From Halobacterium sp. KA-4 (GTDB lineage: Archaea; Halobacteriota; Halobacteria; Halobacteriales; Halobacteriaceae): a stretch of DNA of 64,000 bases. Shown one piece after another: positions 7,955-15,779 of the stretch. The DNA lies in NCBI RefSeq assembly GCF_021028995.1, contig NZ_JAJJZG010000002.1, forward strand, positions 186,001 to 250,000. Direction: 5' to 3'. A program made the translations under genes and the position numbers. Positions within the stretch are counted from its first letter, which is position 1; each line of letters begins with the position of its first letter. The notes beneath the pieces are model-generated. The model ran no database searches. It was not told where the DNA came from and worked only from the letters and a program-made list of their open reading frames with translations.

Positions 7955-9092
7955 CGGTGAGTGGGGCGTCGAGGCTACCGGTGGTGTGGTCTGTCCAGTC
8001 GTAGCGGCGCTGGAAGTACAGCGCGACGTTCACGAGCGCCAGGAGAACTGGCACTTCGATGAGCGGGCCGACGACGGTGGCGAACGCGACGCCGGAGCCG
8101 ACGCCGAAGACGGCGACGGAGACGGCGATGGCGAGTTCGAAGTTGTTCGAGGCGGCGGTGAAGCCGATGGCGGTGGTGGTGGAGTAGTCCGCGCCGATGC
8201 CCTTCCCCATGCCGAAGCTCACGAGGAACATCACGACGAAGTAGACGGTGAGGGGGACCGCGACGAGCAAGACGTCGCCGGGCGCGGCGACGATGTTGTT
8301 CCCCTGCGTGGCGAACATCACGACGACGGTGAACAGCAGCGCGACGAGCGTCAGCGGGTCGATTTTCGGCACGAAGTCGTTCTCGTACCAGTCCTCGCTA
8401 TGGAGCCGCGTGCCCGCGAACCGGGTGAGGAAGCCCGCGGCGAACGGGACGCCGAGGAAGACGACGATGGCCTCGAAGACCTGCATCGGAGTGACGTCGA
8501 AGGTGGTGATGCCGGCGGCGAGCGCGTCCAGCCCGAACGCCGACGGGAGCACGAGCGCGAACAGCCAGACGTAGACGCCGTACGTGAGAATCTGGAAGAG
8601 GCTGTTGAACGCCACGAGCCCGGTGACGTACTCCGTGGAGCCCTCCGCGAGTTCGTTCCAGACGAGTACCATCGCGATGCAGCGCGCCATCCCGATGAAC
8701 ACGAGCCCGAGGAAGTACTCGGGGCGCGCGGGCAGCCCGGGGACGACGCCGCCGAAGAAGACGACGGCGAGCCCGAACATCAGCGTCGGGCCGATGAGCC
8801 AGTTCTGCACGAGGCTCAGGCTGAGGATGCGCCAGTTGCTGAACACCGCGCGCAGTTGCGAGTAGTCGGCTTTCGCCAGCGGCGGGTACATCATCAACAC
8901 CAGCCCGATTTCCACGAGGTGGAGGTCCTGAATGGGCTGTGTGACCGACGGCGCGGCGTAGCCGAGGCCGACGCCGGCAGCCATCGCAGCGAAAATCCAG
9001 ACAGTGAGGTACTTGTCGAGGACGTCCATCGAGCGCGGGTCGCCGCAGGCCTCGCAGCCGCAGTTCGGGCCGTGCTCGTGAGCGCTACTCAT
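7947..9092 (-). CDS. acr3: Acr3-family arsenite efflux permease
   Basis: 381 residues, about ten membrane segments. A short Cys/His-rich N-terminus (HEHGPNCGCEACGDPRS) precedes the first segment and may sense or hand over arsenite. The family blocks YPPLAKADY, FIGMARCIAMVLVWNELA (with the conserved Cys needed for arsenite transport) and GFTAASNNFELAIAV are present. It is the middle gene of arsR-acr3-arsC and overlaps both neighbours by 8 bases. Confidence 0.9.
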   Translation of the reverse strand: MSSAHEHGPNCGCEACGDPRSMDVLDKYLTVWIFAAMAAGVGLGYAAPSVTQPIQDLHLVEIGLVLMMYPPLAKADYSQLRAVFSNWRILSLSLVQNWLIGPTLMFGLAVVFFGGVVPGLPARPEYFLGLVFIGMARCIAMVLVWNELAEGSTEYVTGLVAFNSLFQILTYGVYVWLFALVLPSAFGLDALAAGITTFDVTPMQVFEAIVVFLGVPFAAGFLTRFAGTRLHSEDWYENDFVPKIDPLTLVALLFTVVVMFATQGNNIVAAPGDVLLVAVPLTVYFVVMFLVSFGMGKGIGADYSTTTAIGFTAASNNFELAIAVSVAVFGVGSGVAFATVVGPLIEVPVLLALVNVALYFQRRYDWTDHTTGSLDAPLTDD

Positions 9093-9474
9093 CAGTCTCC
9101 CCGCGGTCGGCGGCGGCGAAGAGGTCGTCCGCGAGCGCGGTGGTGTCGTAGTACCGCCAGTTGCCGTCCTTCCGCCGGGTGACGAGTCCGGCGTCGACGA
9201 GGTCCGAGAGCGCGTGGCTGACGGCGCTGTCGGAGACGTCGACGAGCGGTTCGAGCTCGCAGACGCAACGCTCGCCGTCGCTGGCGGCGAGCACGCGCGC
9301 GAGCCGGTAGCGGGTGTCGTTGCCGAGCACCGCGAACACGGACTGGGTGTCGTCGTCGAACGCGTCGTCAGCGAGCCCGTGGAGTTCGTCGAGCCGCCGC
9401 TCGACGTCGCCGTCGCAGCACTCGCCGAGTTCGTCGGTGAGCAGTCGTCGCAGCCGGTCGGCACTCTGAGCCAT
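9085..9474 (-). CDS. arsR: ArsR-family arsenic-responsive repressor
   Basis: 129 residues with a winged helix (LGNDTRYRLARVLAASDG..VSDSAVSHALSDLVDAGL). ERCVCELE in front of the recognition helix is the CxC metalloid-binding motif of ArsR repressors; a CC pair at residues 19-20 may add a third thiol. It probably represses its own operon through the two palindromes upstream (9483-9527) and leaves DNA when arsenite binds. Confidence 0.9.
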   Translation of the reverse strand: MAQSADRLRRLLTDELGECCDGDVERRLDELHGLADDAFDDDTQSVFAVLGNDTRYRLARVLAASDGERCVCELEPLVDVSDSAVSHALSDLVDAGLVTRRKDGNWRYYDTTALADDLFAAADRGETDE

Positions 9475-9482
9475 ACGCCTAC

Positions 9483-9498
9483 CTGAATTCTCGTTCAG
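9483..9498. promoter_or_regulatory. Putative ArsR operator 1
   Basis: CTGAA-N6-TTCAG is a perfect inverted repeat 9 bases upstream of the arsR start. The right half belongs to TCGTTCAGATA, repeated 30 bases further on. Confidence 0.6.
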
Positions 9499-9513
9499 AT
9501 AGTCGTTCCGATG

Positions 9514-9527
9514 TGAACTGTCGTTCA
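9514..9527. promoter_or_regulatory. Putative ArsR operator 2
   Basis: TGAAC-N4-GTTCA is a perfect inverted repeat. Its centre is 30 bases (three helical turns) from that of operator 1, so two dimers could bind the same DNA face. Confidence 0.6.
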
Positions 9528-9596
9528 GATAACGTGGGTGGCCCGGCGCGTGTCGTAACGTATTTGAATTCCAGTCGGCTAGAGATGGATGCAGTG

Positions 9597-9669
9597 TCCG
9601 GGGTAGGGTAGTGGACTATCCTTCAGCCTTGTGGAGGCTGAGACGCGGGTTCGATTCTCGCCCCTGGAC
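9597..9669 (+). tRNA. tRNA-His (anticodon GTG)
   Basis: A full cloverleaf can be drawn: acceptor TCCGGGG with CCCTGGA, D arm GGGT/ATCC, anticodon stem CAGCC/GGCTG around the loop TTGTGGA (anticodon GTG), T arm GCGGG TTCGATT CTCGC. Position 73 is C and a G at 9596 can be the extra G-1; both are identity features of tRNA-His. CCA is not encoded. A short T run follows (TTTTC), which may end transcription. Confidence 0.93.
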
Positions 9670-9770
9670 CTTTTCATATAGTCGAACCGAGGAGCGACCG
9701 CTGTGCGCGCGCATCTGAACGCGTGCCACGCCACGGCAACGACTTTACACGTTCGCTACGCGTCACCGGT

Positions 9771-10532
9771 ATGCGACGCAGAGCCCTCCTCGCCGGCTTC
9801 GCAGCCGGCACGACGACCGTCCTGGCCGGCTGCACGGACGCCGGGAGCCTGTTCGGCGACCCGGTGCAGGAAACCCGCGAGCAGTACTTCGACATGCCCG
9901 ACGGCACCCGAATTCGCGTCGAGAACACGAACGGCGACGTGGACGTGACCGGTCGCGACAGGCCGGATGGGAGCGTCGACGCGACGGTGACAGTGCCCGG
10001 CGAGAGCCGCCTCGACGACGTGACCGTCGCAGTGGACGAGGGCGGCGACGAGGTCACAGTCGCCGTCGACATCGGGGGTGACACCAGCCGTGTGAGCGTC
10101 GACCTCGACCTGTTAGTTCCCGAGGATGCCGCGATGGCAGCCGTAGAGACGGAGAACGGCCACGTCGAGGTGCGGGACGTATCGGGCGTGGGCACGGCGC
10201 GCTCGGCGAACGGGAACGTAACCGTCCGGAATGCAGGCCCCGTCTCGACGGTGTCGAGCGCGAACGGCGACGTCGCCGCGGACGTGCCGGCGCCGCTCCC
10301 CGGCGACGTGCTGGTGCGCACCGAGAACGGGAATGTCGAGGCGGCGCTGTCGCCGGACGTCGACGCGACGCTGGACGCGAGGACGGAGACGAAATACGTG
10401 GAAATCGAGGACGTAGAGGTTCAGAACCGGAGCGGCGACAACGCACACGTCACGGGGACGCTCGGGGACGGCACCCACGACGTGACGATGCGGACGACGA
10501 ACGGCCGCATCGAGATTCGGGCGCTCCAGTAG
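9771..10532 (+). CDS. DUF4097-type beta-repeat lipoprotein
   Basis: 253 residues. The N-terminus MRRRALLAGFAAGTTTVLAGC has basic residues, a hydrophobic stretch and a lipobox ending in Cys-21, so it is probably exported and lipid-anchored. The rest is a right-handed beta-type repeat in which VRTENGNVE, ARSANGNVTV and SSANGDVAA recur, typical of DUF4097/adhesin-like proteins. Function unknown. It ends exactly where the convergent protease gene ends. Confidence 0.75.
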   Translation: MRRRALLAGFAAGTTTVLAGCTDAGSLFGDPVQETREQYFDMPDGTRIRVENTNGDVDVTGRDRPDGSVDATVTVPGESRLDDVTVAVDEGGDEVTVAVDIGGDTSRVSVDLDLLVPEDAAMAAVETENGHVEVRDVSGVGTARSANGNVTVRNAGPVSTVSSANGDVAADVPAPLPGDVLVRTENGNVEAALSPDVDATLDARTETKYVEIEDVEVQNRSGDNAHVTGTLGDGTHDVTMRTTNGRIEIRALQ

Positions 10533-11705
10533 TCAGGGCGCGGACTGGCCGCTCGCGCCGGGTATTTTGGGCTCCTCGCTGACGCCCGTCGACTGGATGA
10601 TGTCGAAGGCAGTCATGAGGTCCGTGCGGGAGACGAGCCCGACCATCTCGTCGGCCTCGTCGACGACGACGAGGCGGCCGACGCCGTGCTCCTGCATGGC
10701 GTCGAGGGCGTCCATCGCGTTGCTGGACTGGGAAATTGTGTAGACTTCCTCGGACATGACGTCCTCGACGTGGATGGCGTCGCGTTCGACCGGGTCGACG
10801 TCCCGGGCGTCGTCGAGCGTGACCATGCCGACGACGCTGCCGTTGCGCATGACGGGGTAGCCGGTGTGGCGTTCTTCGAGCATGCGCTCCATGAGTTCGG
10901 CGACGGAGTCGTCGGCCTCGACGGTGTGGACGTCGTGGGTCATGATGTCGGCGACGCTGACGTCCTGGAAGACGGCGTTCATGACGGTGCGCTGGGCTTC
11001 GCCGGACGCGCCGATGTAGATGAAGAAGGCGATGGCGATGAGGATGAGGTTGAACCCGAGCAGGCCGACGATGCCGAGCAGGAGCGCGAACAGCTTCCCG
11101 ACCTCGGCGGCAATCTGGGTGGCGCGGGCGAACGAGCGCTTCCGGGCGAGCAACGCGCGGAGGACGCGGCCGCCGTCCATCGGGAAGCCGGGGAGGAGGT
11201 TGAACGCGGCGAGCGCGAAGTTCATCAGCGCGAGGTAGCCGAAGACGAACCGGAACGTGTCCAGTGACGCTGGCAAGAAGTGGAGCGCGCCGAACGACAA
11301 GACGCCGAGCGCGATGCTGACGATGGGGCCGGCGATGGCGATGAGCAGTTCCTGGCTCCACTCCTCGGGCTGGTCGGAGAGGCTGGCGATGCCGCCGAGA
11401 ATCCACAGCGTGATGGAGTCGATGGGGAACCCGAAGTGCATCGCGACGACGCTGTGCCCGAGTTCGTGGAGGACGACGCCGGCGAACAGGCCGACGGCCG
11501 CGGCGATGCCGAGGTACCACCGCATGTTGCCGTCGGTGAGCGCGGCGGCGTCGAGGTTCGCGTTGAACGGCACGCTGTTGAGCGTCTCTATCCAGACGTC
11601 GACCTGCATCCCGATGAGGTAGGCGAACACCGGGAGAATCAGCAGGAACGTGACGTCGAGTTTTATCGGGATGCCGAACGCGCTCCCGATTTTGAAACTT
11701 CGCAT
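10533..11705 (-). CDS. Site-2-type intramembrane metalloprotease with CBS pair
   Basis: 390 residues. HELGH at residues 80-84 inside a membrane segment and NLLPGFPMDGG around residues 169-179 supply the zinc ligands of the M50 (S2P) family. Two CBS domains follow (about residues 245-375) and may sense nucleotides. It would cut membrane-bound regulators or signal peptides within the bilayer. The ATG at 11705 is preferred to a TTG two codons upstream. Confidence 0.88.
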   Translation of the reverse strand: MRSFKIGSAFGIPIKLDVTFLLILPVFAYLIGMQVDVWIETLNSVPFNANLDAAALTDGNMRWYLGIAAAVGLFAGVVLHELGHSVVAMHFGFPIDSITLWILGGIASLSDQPEEWSQELLIAIAGPIVSIALGVLSFGALHFLPASLDTFRFVFGYLALMNFALAAFNLLPGFPMDGGRVLRALLARKRSFARATQIAAEVGKLFALLLGIVGLLGFNLILIAIAFFIYIGASGEAQRTVMNAVFQDVSVADIMTHDVHTVEADDSVAELMERMLEERHTGYPVMRNGSVVGMVTLDDARDVDPVERDAIHVEDVMSEEVYTISQSSNAMDALDAMQEHGVGRLVVVDEADEMVGLVSRTDLMTAFDIIQSTGVSEEPKIPGASGQSAP

Positions 11706-11774
11706 ACCCAACGATACCGGGGCGTCCCGCTTAAAAGCGGGGGCGGCTGTCCCACACGAGCACCGACGGCCGGG

Positions 11775-12995
11775 TCAGTAGGCCGCCCGGAGGACTGCTT
11801 CCACGTCGTCGGTCGTGAGGTCGAGGTCAGGTGGCGCGTTCGCCATGAAGGCGTCCGCGACGACAGTCTCGGCGACCGCAGGGAACTCGCTGGGCTCGGG
11901 ACCAGCGACGTCGGCCAGCGAGTCGGGGAGGCCGAGGGCGTCCCGGACGTCAGCAACGGCCGCTACGACCGCTTCAGCGGGGTCGTCGGCATCCGCAGCG
12001 CCGAGCGCGTTCGCGAGCAGATCGCGGCGACCGTCCACTTCCGCGAAGAGGTGGCGGAGGACGTGCGGCGCGACGACGGCGTGGGCAGCGCCCTGCTGGA
12101 CCGCGTAGCCGTCGGTGAGTCCGTGTCCGAACGCGTGAATGACGGAGAGCGTCGTCTCGCCGGGCCGCGAGATGCCGTACTGGACGAGCAACAGCCCCTC
12201 CAAGACGGGTTCGAGGGTGTCGGCGTCGACACTCCCACGCCCCAGTTCGCGGAGGCCGTCGGCGAGGAGGCCGAGCCCGCGGGCGGCCGTCGCGTCCGTG
12301 ACTGGTGTGGCGTTCGCGGCGTACAACGTCTCGATACCCTTGTCGAAGCCGTTCATCGCGGAGCCGACGAGCACGTCCCGGGGCGTGGTAGCGACAAGCG
12401 CGGGGTCGTAGCAGACCGCGCACGGCATCAGCCGGCGGTCCGAGAGCCCCCCGCTGACGGGCACGTCGACCAGCCCGGAGTCGGGGTGAGCGTTCAGTCC
12501 AGCGACCACGGAGAGGTCCGCGCCAGCGAGCGTCGTCGGCACGGCGACGATTGGTTCGAGGTCGCCGTCCGCGGAGAGCGTGCCGGTCTCGGCGAACTCC
12601 CGGGCGGCTACCTCGGCGTCGTGGCCGCCCGTAGCGAGTACGCTGACGGCTTTCGAGACGTCGAGACTGCTGCCGCCGCCGAGCGCGACGAGCACGTCGG
12701 CGTCCTGCTCGCGGTACGCGTCCCGGGCGTCGAGCGCGGTCGAGAGTCGCTTCTCGGGCGTCGTCTCGTCGAAGACGCCGGCCAGTTTGTCGCCCAGCCC
12801 GTCACGAATCGGGTCCATCACGGCCGGCGTGCTGCCGACGGTCGACCCGCAGACGACGAGCGCGCGCTCGAACCCCTGCCGGTCGAGTTCGTCGGCGAGG
12901 TCGGCGACGCTGTCGACGCCGTACCGGAGCACACCGGGGTCGTAGTCGAAGCGGAACGGCTCGCCGACGCGGTCGCTCGTGGCTGGGTCGGTCAC
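11775..12995 (-). CDS. Iron-containing alcohol dehydrogenase family protein
   Basis: 406 residues. The dinucleotide-binding block ALGGGSSLDVSKA and the Fe-ADH metal region (FDKGIETLY, SVIHAFGHGLTDGY, GAAHAVVAPHVLRHLF with His ligands) are present. The family includes maleylacetate reductases and medium-chain alcohol dehydrogenases; the neighbour 1 base upstream is a ring-cleavage-type dioxygenase, which favours a role in the breakdown of an aromatic or keto compound. Start is GTG. The substrate is undetermined. Confidence 0.8.
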   Translation of the reverse strand: MTDPATSDRVGEPFRFDYDPGVLRYGVDSVADLADELDRQGFERALVVCGSTVGSTPAVMDPIRDGLGDKLAGVFDETTPEKRLSTALDARDAYREQDADVLVALGGGSSLDVSKAVSVLATGGHDAEVAAREFAETGTLSADGDLEPIVAVPTTLAGADLSVVAGLNAHPDSGLVDVPVSGGLSDRRLMPCAVCYDPALVATTPRDVLVGSAMNGFDKGIETLYAANATPVTDATAARGLGLLADGLRELGRGSVDADTLEPVLEGLLLVQYGISRPGETTLSVIHAFGHGLTDGYAVQQGAAHAVVAPHVLRHLFAEVDGRRDLLANALGAADADDPAEAVVAAVADVRDALGLPDSLADVAGPEPSEFPAVAETVVADAFMANAPPDLDLTTDDVEAVLRAAY

Positions 12996-12996
12996 G

Positions 12997-13962
12997 CTAC
13001 GTCCCTCCGTCCTCGGGACGAGGGGGTTCGAACTCGGGGAGTGCGGCCTCGATTTCGGCGCGCTCGGCCTCCAGCCACTCCGGGAGCACGAGACTGGACC
13101 CGAGTTCCTCGACGTCCTCGTCGACGTCGAAGCCGGGGCCGTCGGTCGCAATTTCGAAGAGCACACCACCGGGCTCGCGGCAGTACAGCGACTGGAAGTA
13201 CTTCCGGTCGATGGGGCCGCTGGCGGAGAGGCCGTGGTCGGCGTAGGCTTCCTTGTACGCCTCTAATTCGTCGACGTTCTCGGCGGTGAACGCGACGTGG
13301 TGGACGGTGCCGACGCCCATTCGTCCGCGGCCGGCGTCGGTCTGCACGAGGTCCAGAATCGAGTGCGGGCCGCCCGCGGACGTCTGGTAGCGTCGGCGGT
13401 CGCCGTCGTCGCCGACGTGCTCGTACCCCAGTACCTCGGTGAGAATCTCCTCGGTCGGGCCGAAGTCGCGGACCGCGAGCGTGACGCTGTGGAACCCGCG
13501 CAGCTGGTGTTCCTCGGGGACCGGGCCGTCGGGCCACGGCACCGCGTCGGAGTCGCGTGCGTGCTCGCTGGCGACGAGTTCGAGGCCGATGCCGTCCGGG
13601 TCCGAGAACCGGATGACGGTGTCGCCGAAGCGCTCGGACTCTTCGACGGCGACGCCCTGTTCGTCGAGGCGCTGGACCCAGAAGTCCACGGACTCGGGCG
13701 GAATCAGGTACGCGGTGTCGCGGGTCTGGCCCGCGCCGAACTGCCCGTCGCGGCCGCTGTCGGTCCACGGGAAGAACGTGATGTTCGTCCCGGGCGTCCC
13801 CTCGTAGTCGCCGAAGTAGAAGTGGTACGTGTTGGTGTCGTCGTGGTTGACGGTGCGCTTGACGAAGCGCAGGCCGAGCGTCTCGACGTAGAAGTCGGCG
13901 TTCGCCTGCGGGTCGCCCGCGATGGCCGTGACGTGGTGGAGTCCCGGCGTCGAATCTGTCAT
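12997..13962 (-). CDS. Ring-cleaving dioxygenase-like VOC protein (MhqO type)
   Basis: 321 residues made of two vicinal-oxygen-chelate modules (about 5-150 and 150-290). Putative metal ligands are His at GLHHVTA, His at FHSVTL and Glu at GVLFEIATDGPGF, as in MhqO-like proteins linked to quinone detoxification. It is the first gene of an apparent two-gene operon with the Fe-ADH. The ATG at 13962 immediately precedes the first VOC strand; upstream residues look like noise. Confidence 0.85.
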   Translation of the reverse strand: MTDSTPGLHHVTAIAGDPQANADFYVETLGLRFVKRTVNHDDTNTYHFYFGDYEGTPGTNITFFPWTDSGRDGQFGAGQTRDTAYLIPPESVDFWVQRLDEQGVAVEESERFGDTVIRFSDPDGIGLELVASEHARDSDAVPWPDGPVPEEHQLRGFHSVTLAVRDFGPTEEILTEVLGYEHVGDDGDRRRYQTSAGGPHSILDLVQTDAGRGRMGVGTVHHVAFTAENVDELEAYKEAYADHGLSASGPIDRKYFQSLYCREPGGVLFEIATDGPGFDVDEDVEELGSSLVLPEWLEAERAEIEAALPEFEPPRPEDGGT

Positions 13963-14088
13963 GCACCGACGTAGGCGGTCCACACACGTATAGCCACGTT
14001 AGACGGCACTGTCACCGGGTGACGCCTCCGTCACCACCGGACGGGGAGGCCAGCGAACGGTTAACACGCCGGCGGACGAACGCGACGT

Positions 14089-14274
14089 ATGACCTGCCCA
14101 CACCTGGAGTACCGCGAGGAGGGCGACGGCCGCGAATTCGACACCGCGCGGGCGTACTGCACGATTACCGAGGAGTTCGTCCAGCCGATGCGCGCGGACG
14201 TCTGCAACGACCGCTACGACCTCGACCACGCCGCGCACTGCGAGATATTCCGCGAGCACGAGGGCGAATCGTGA
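14089..14274 (+). CDS. Small Cys-rich conserved protein
   Basis: 61 residues with Cys at 3, 24, 39 and 51 and several His, so it may bind zinc. It starts [10 protein letters not shown] and has no known family that I recognise. Its TGA overlaps the GTG start of the next gene (GTGA), which supports real, coupled translation. It may be an accessory protein to the downstream enzyme. Confidence 0.65.
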   Translation: MTCPHLEYREEGDGREFDTARAYCTITEEFVQPMRADVCNDRYDLDHAAHCEIFREHEGES

Positions 14275-15128
14275 GCTACGAATCGTTCCTCGCGGGCGAC
14301 CCCGTCGTCGTGACGGCGGCGCTGACCGGCGGCGTCCACGGGAAGGAAGCAAACCCGAACGTCCCGGAGACGCCCGAGGAAATCGGACGCGCGGCCGCGG
14401 CAGCCGAGGATGCTGGCGCTGCGGTCGTCCACGTCCACGCGCGGAAGCCCAACGGCGAGCGCTCGTTCGCGACCGAGGACTTCCAGGCCATCGACGACGC
14501 CATCCACGAGCACGCCGCCGACGTGATAATCCAGCACTCGACGGGCGGCACTGGCGCACCCGACGACCTGCGCCACGAACCCCTGCGGACTGACCCCGCG
14601 CCGGAGATGGCAAGCCTCGACATGGGGCCGCTGAACCGCTACGACCACCTCACGAGCGAGAACACCCGCGGGCTCGTGGACTCGCTGTACGACGAGATGG
14701 ACGAGCGCGGCATCAAGCCCGAGTTGGAGGTGTTCAACGACGGCCACCTCAACGAGGTCCACGGCCTGCTCGAGCGCCGCGACCTCGCCGACCCCGTCTA
14801 CGCCACGCTGATTTTCGGGCCGGGCACGCTCACCCGGCCACGCCCCCGGAACTTCCTGAACCTCGTGTCGAACCTCCCCGATGGCGCGGCGTTCAACACG
14901 CTCGGGTTCGGCCCACACCAGCTCCCGTTCGCCACAATGGGCATCATGTTCGGCGGACACGTCCGCGTCGGCCTCGAGGACAACGTCTACTACGAAAAGG
15001 GCGAACTCGCGGAGAGCAACGCCCAACTCGTCGAGCGCGTGGTCGGCGTCGCGGAGACGCTCGGTCGCCCGGTCGCGTCGCCAGCCGAAGCCCGCGAGGT
15101 CCTCGGCCTCCGGGACGGTGACGCCTAA
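14271..15128 (+). CDS. Beta-keto acid cleavage enzyme (BKACE family)
   Basis: 285 residues, a TIM barrel of the 3-keto-5-aminohexanoate cleavage family. Visible motifs are [19 protein letters not shown] (N-terminal substrate site), VVHVHAR (zinc-binding His pair), LNEVHGLLE and the C-terminal [17 protein letters not shown] block. Such enzymes split a beta-keto acid with acetyl-CoA. The exact keto acid cannot be read from the sequence. It is coupled to the small Cys-rich gene by a GTGA overlap. Confidence 0.87.
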   Translation: MSYESFLAGDPVVVTAALTGGVHGKEANPNVPETPEEIGRAAAAAEDAGAAVVHVHARKPNGERSFATEDFQAIDDAIHEHAADVIIQHSTGGTGAPDDLRHEPLRTDPAPEMASLDMGPLNRYDHLTSENTRGLVDSLYDEMDERGIKPELEVFNDGHLNEVHGLLERRDLADPVYATLIFGPGTLTRPRPRNFLNLVSNLPDGAAFNTLGFGPHQLPFATMGIMFGGHVRVGLEDNVYYEKGELAESNAQLVERVVGVAETLGRPVASPAEAREVLGLRDGDA

Positions 15129-15153
15129 GGCCCGGGACCGCCACGGTACGTGT

Positions 15154-15534
15154 ATGACGACTTCCGAGACCGCGAGCCACGTGGTTCGCCGCGCTGCCGA
15201 CGTTGAGTACGAGACCGTGGACGCCGCCGAGGGCATGCGGAAGGGCGTGCTGCTGGACGACACCGATGGAGCGCCCCACTTCGCGATGCGGCGGTTCGTC
15301 CTCGAACCGGGCGCGAGCGTCCCCGAGCACACGAACGAAGTCGAGCACGAGCAGTACGTGCTCGCGGGCGAGTACACGGTCGGCATCGAGGGCGAGACCT
15401 ACGAGGTGAGCGCCGGCGACAGCCTCCTCATCCCCGCGGGCGCGGTCCACTGGTACGACAACCCCGGCGACGAGGAAGGCGCGTTCGTCTGCGTCGTCCC
15501 GAACGGCGACGACGCCATCGAACTCGTGGAGTAG
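15154..15534 (+). CDS. Cupin-domain protein
   Basis: 126 residues. One conserved beta-barrel with the cupin motif 1 (PEHTNEVEHEQYVLAGEYTV, with His and Glu ligands) and motif 2 (GDSLLIPAGAVHWYDNP, with His). It probably binds a divalent metal and may be a small oxygenase, isomerase or sensor in the same pathway as the BKACE enzyme, 25 bases upstream. The structured element A starts 46 bases after its stop. Confidence 0.8.
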   Translation: MTTSETASHVVRRAADVEYETVDAAEGMRKGVLLDDTDGAPHFAMRRFVLEPGASVPEHTNEVEHEQYVLAGEYTVGIEGETYEVSAGDSLLIPAGAVHWYDNPGDEEGAFVCVVPNGDDAIELVE

Positions 15535-15580
15535 CGACGACACCGACCACCGCCGACAGCGACTGAACAACCGACACCGG

Positions 15581-15690
15581 GTGGACTGAAAGGGACGGCG
15601 CGGTCGCCGAACCCCGGCGACGTAAGCACGCGAACGAAGTGAGCGCGCGCAGCGAGCCGCGGGAGGCGACCGCGTCGGGGCTTTCGAGGA
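15581..15690 (+). repeat. Structured intergenic element, copy A
   Basis: It starts GTGGACTGAAAGGG and ends GGGGCTTTCGAGGA, as copies B (43930-44045) and C (40905-41020, minus) do. The outer ends TGAAAG and CTTTCG can pair. Inside, CGCGGTCGCC (15599-15608) pairs perfectly with GGCGACCGCG (15665-15674). The middle carries the shared GACGTAAGCAC, GAACGAAGTGAGCG and CGCAGCGAGC blocks. Whether it is an RNA gene, a 3' UTR element or a mobile DNA is unknown. It lies between two co-directional genes. Confidence 0.8.
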
Positions 15691-15779
15691 CACGTCGAAA
15701 ACACCGATAGTGAGCACGGCCAATACGCGAAGACCTAGCAAGCGAATCGCTGAAATACTGTCCTCCCGTACGTTGGTTC

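Noticed and set aside
11280-13289. A very long open frame on the plus strand opposite the protease and dehydrogenase genes
   Set aside because: It runs antisense to two clear gene families; high GC makes stop-poor antisense frames common. No family match in this frame.
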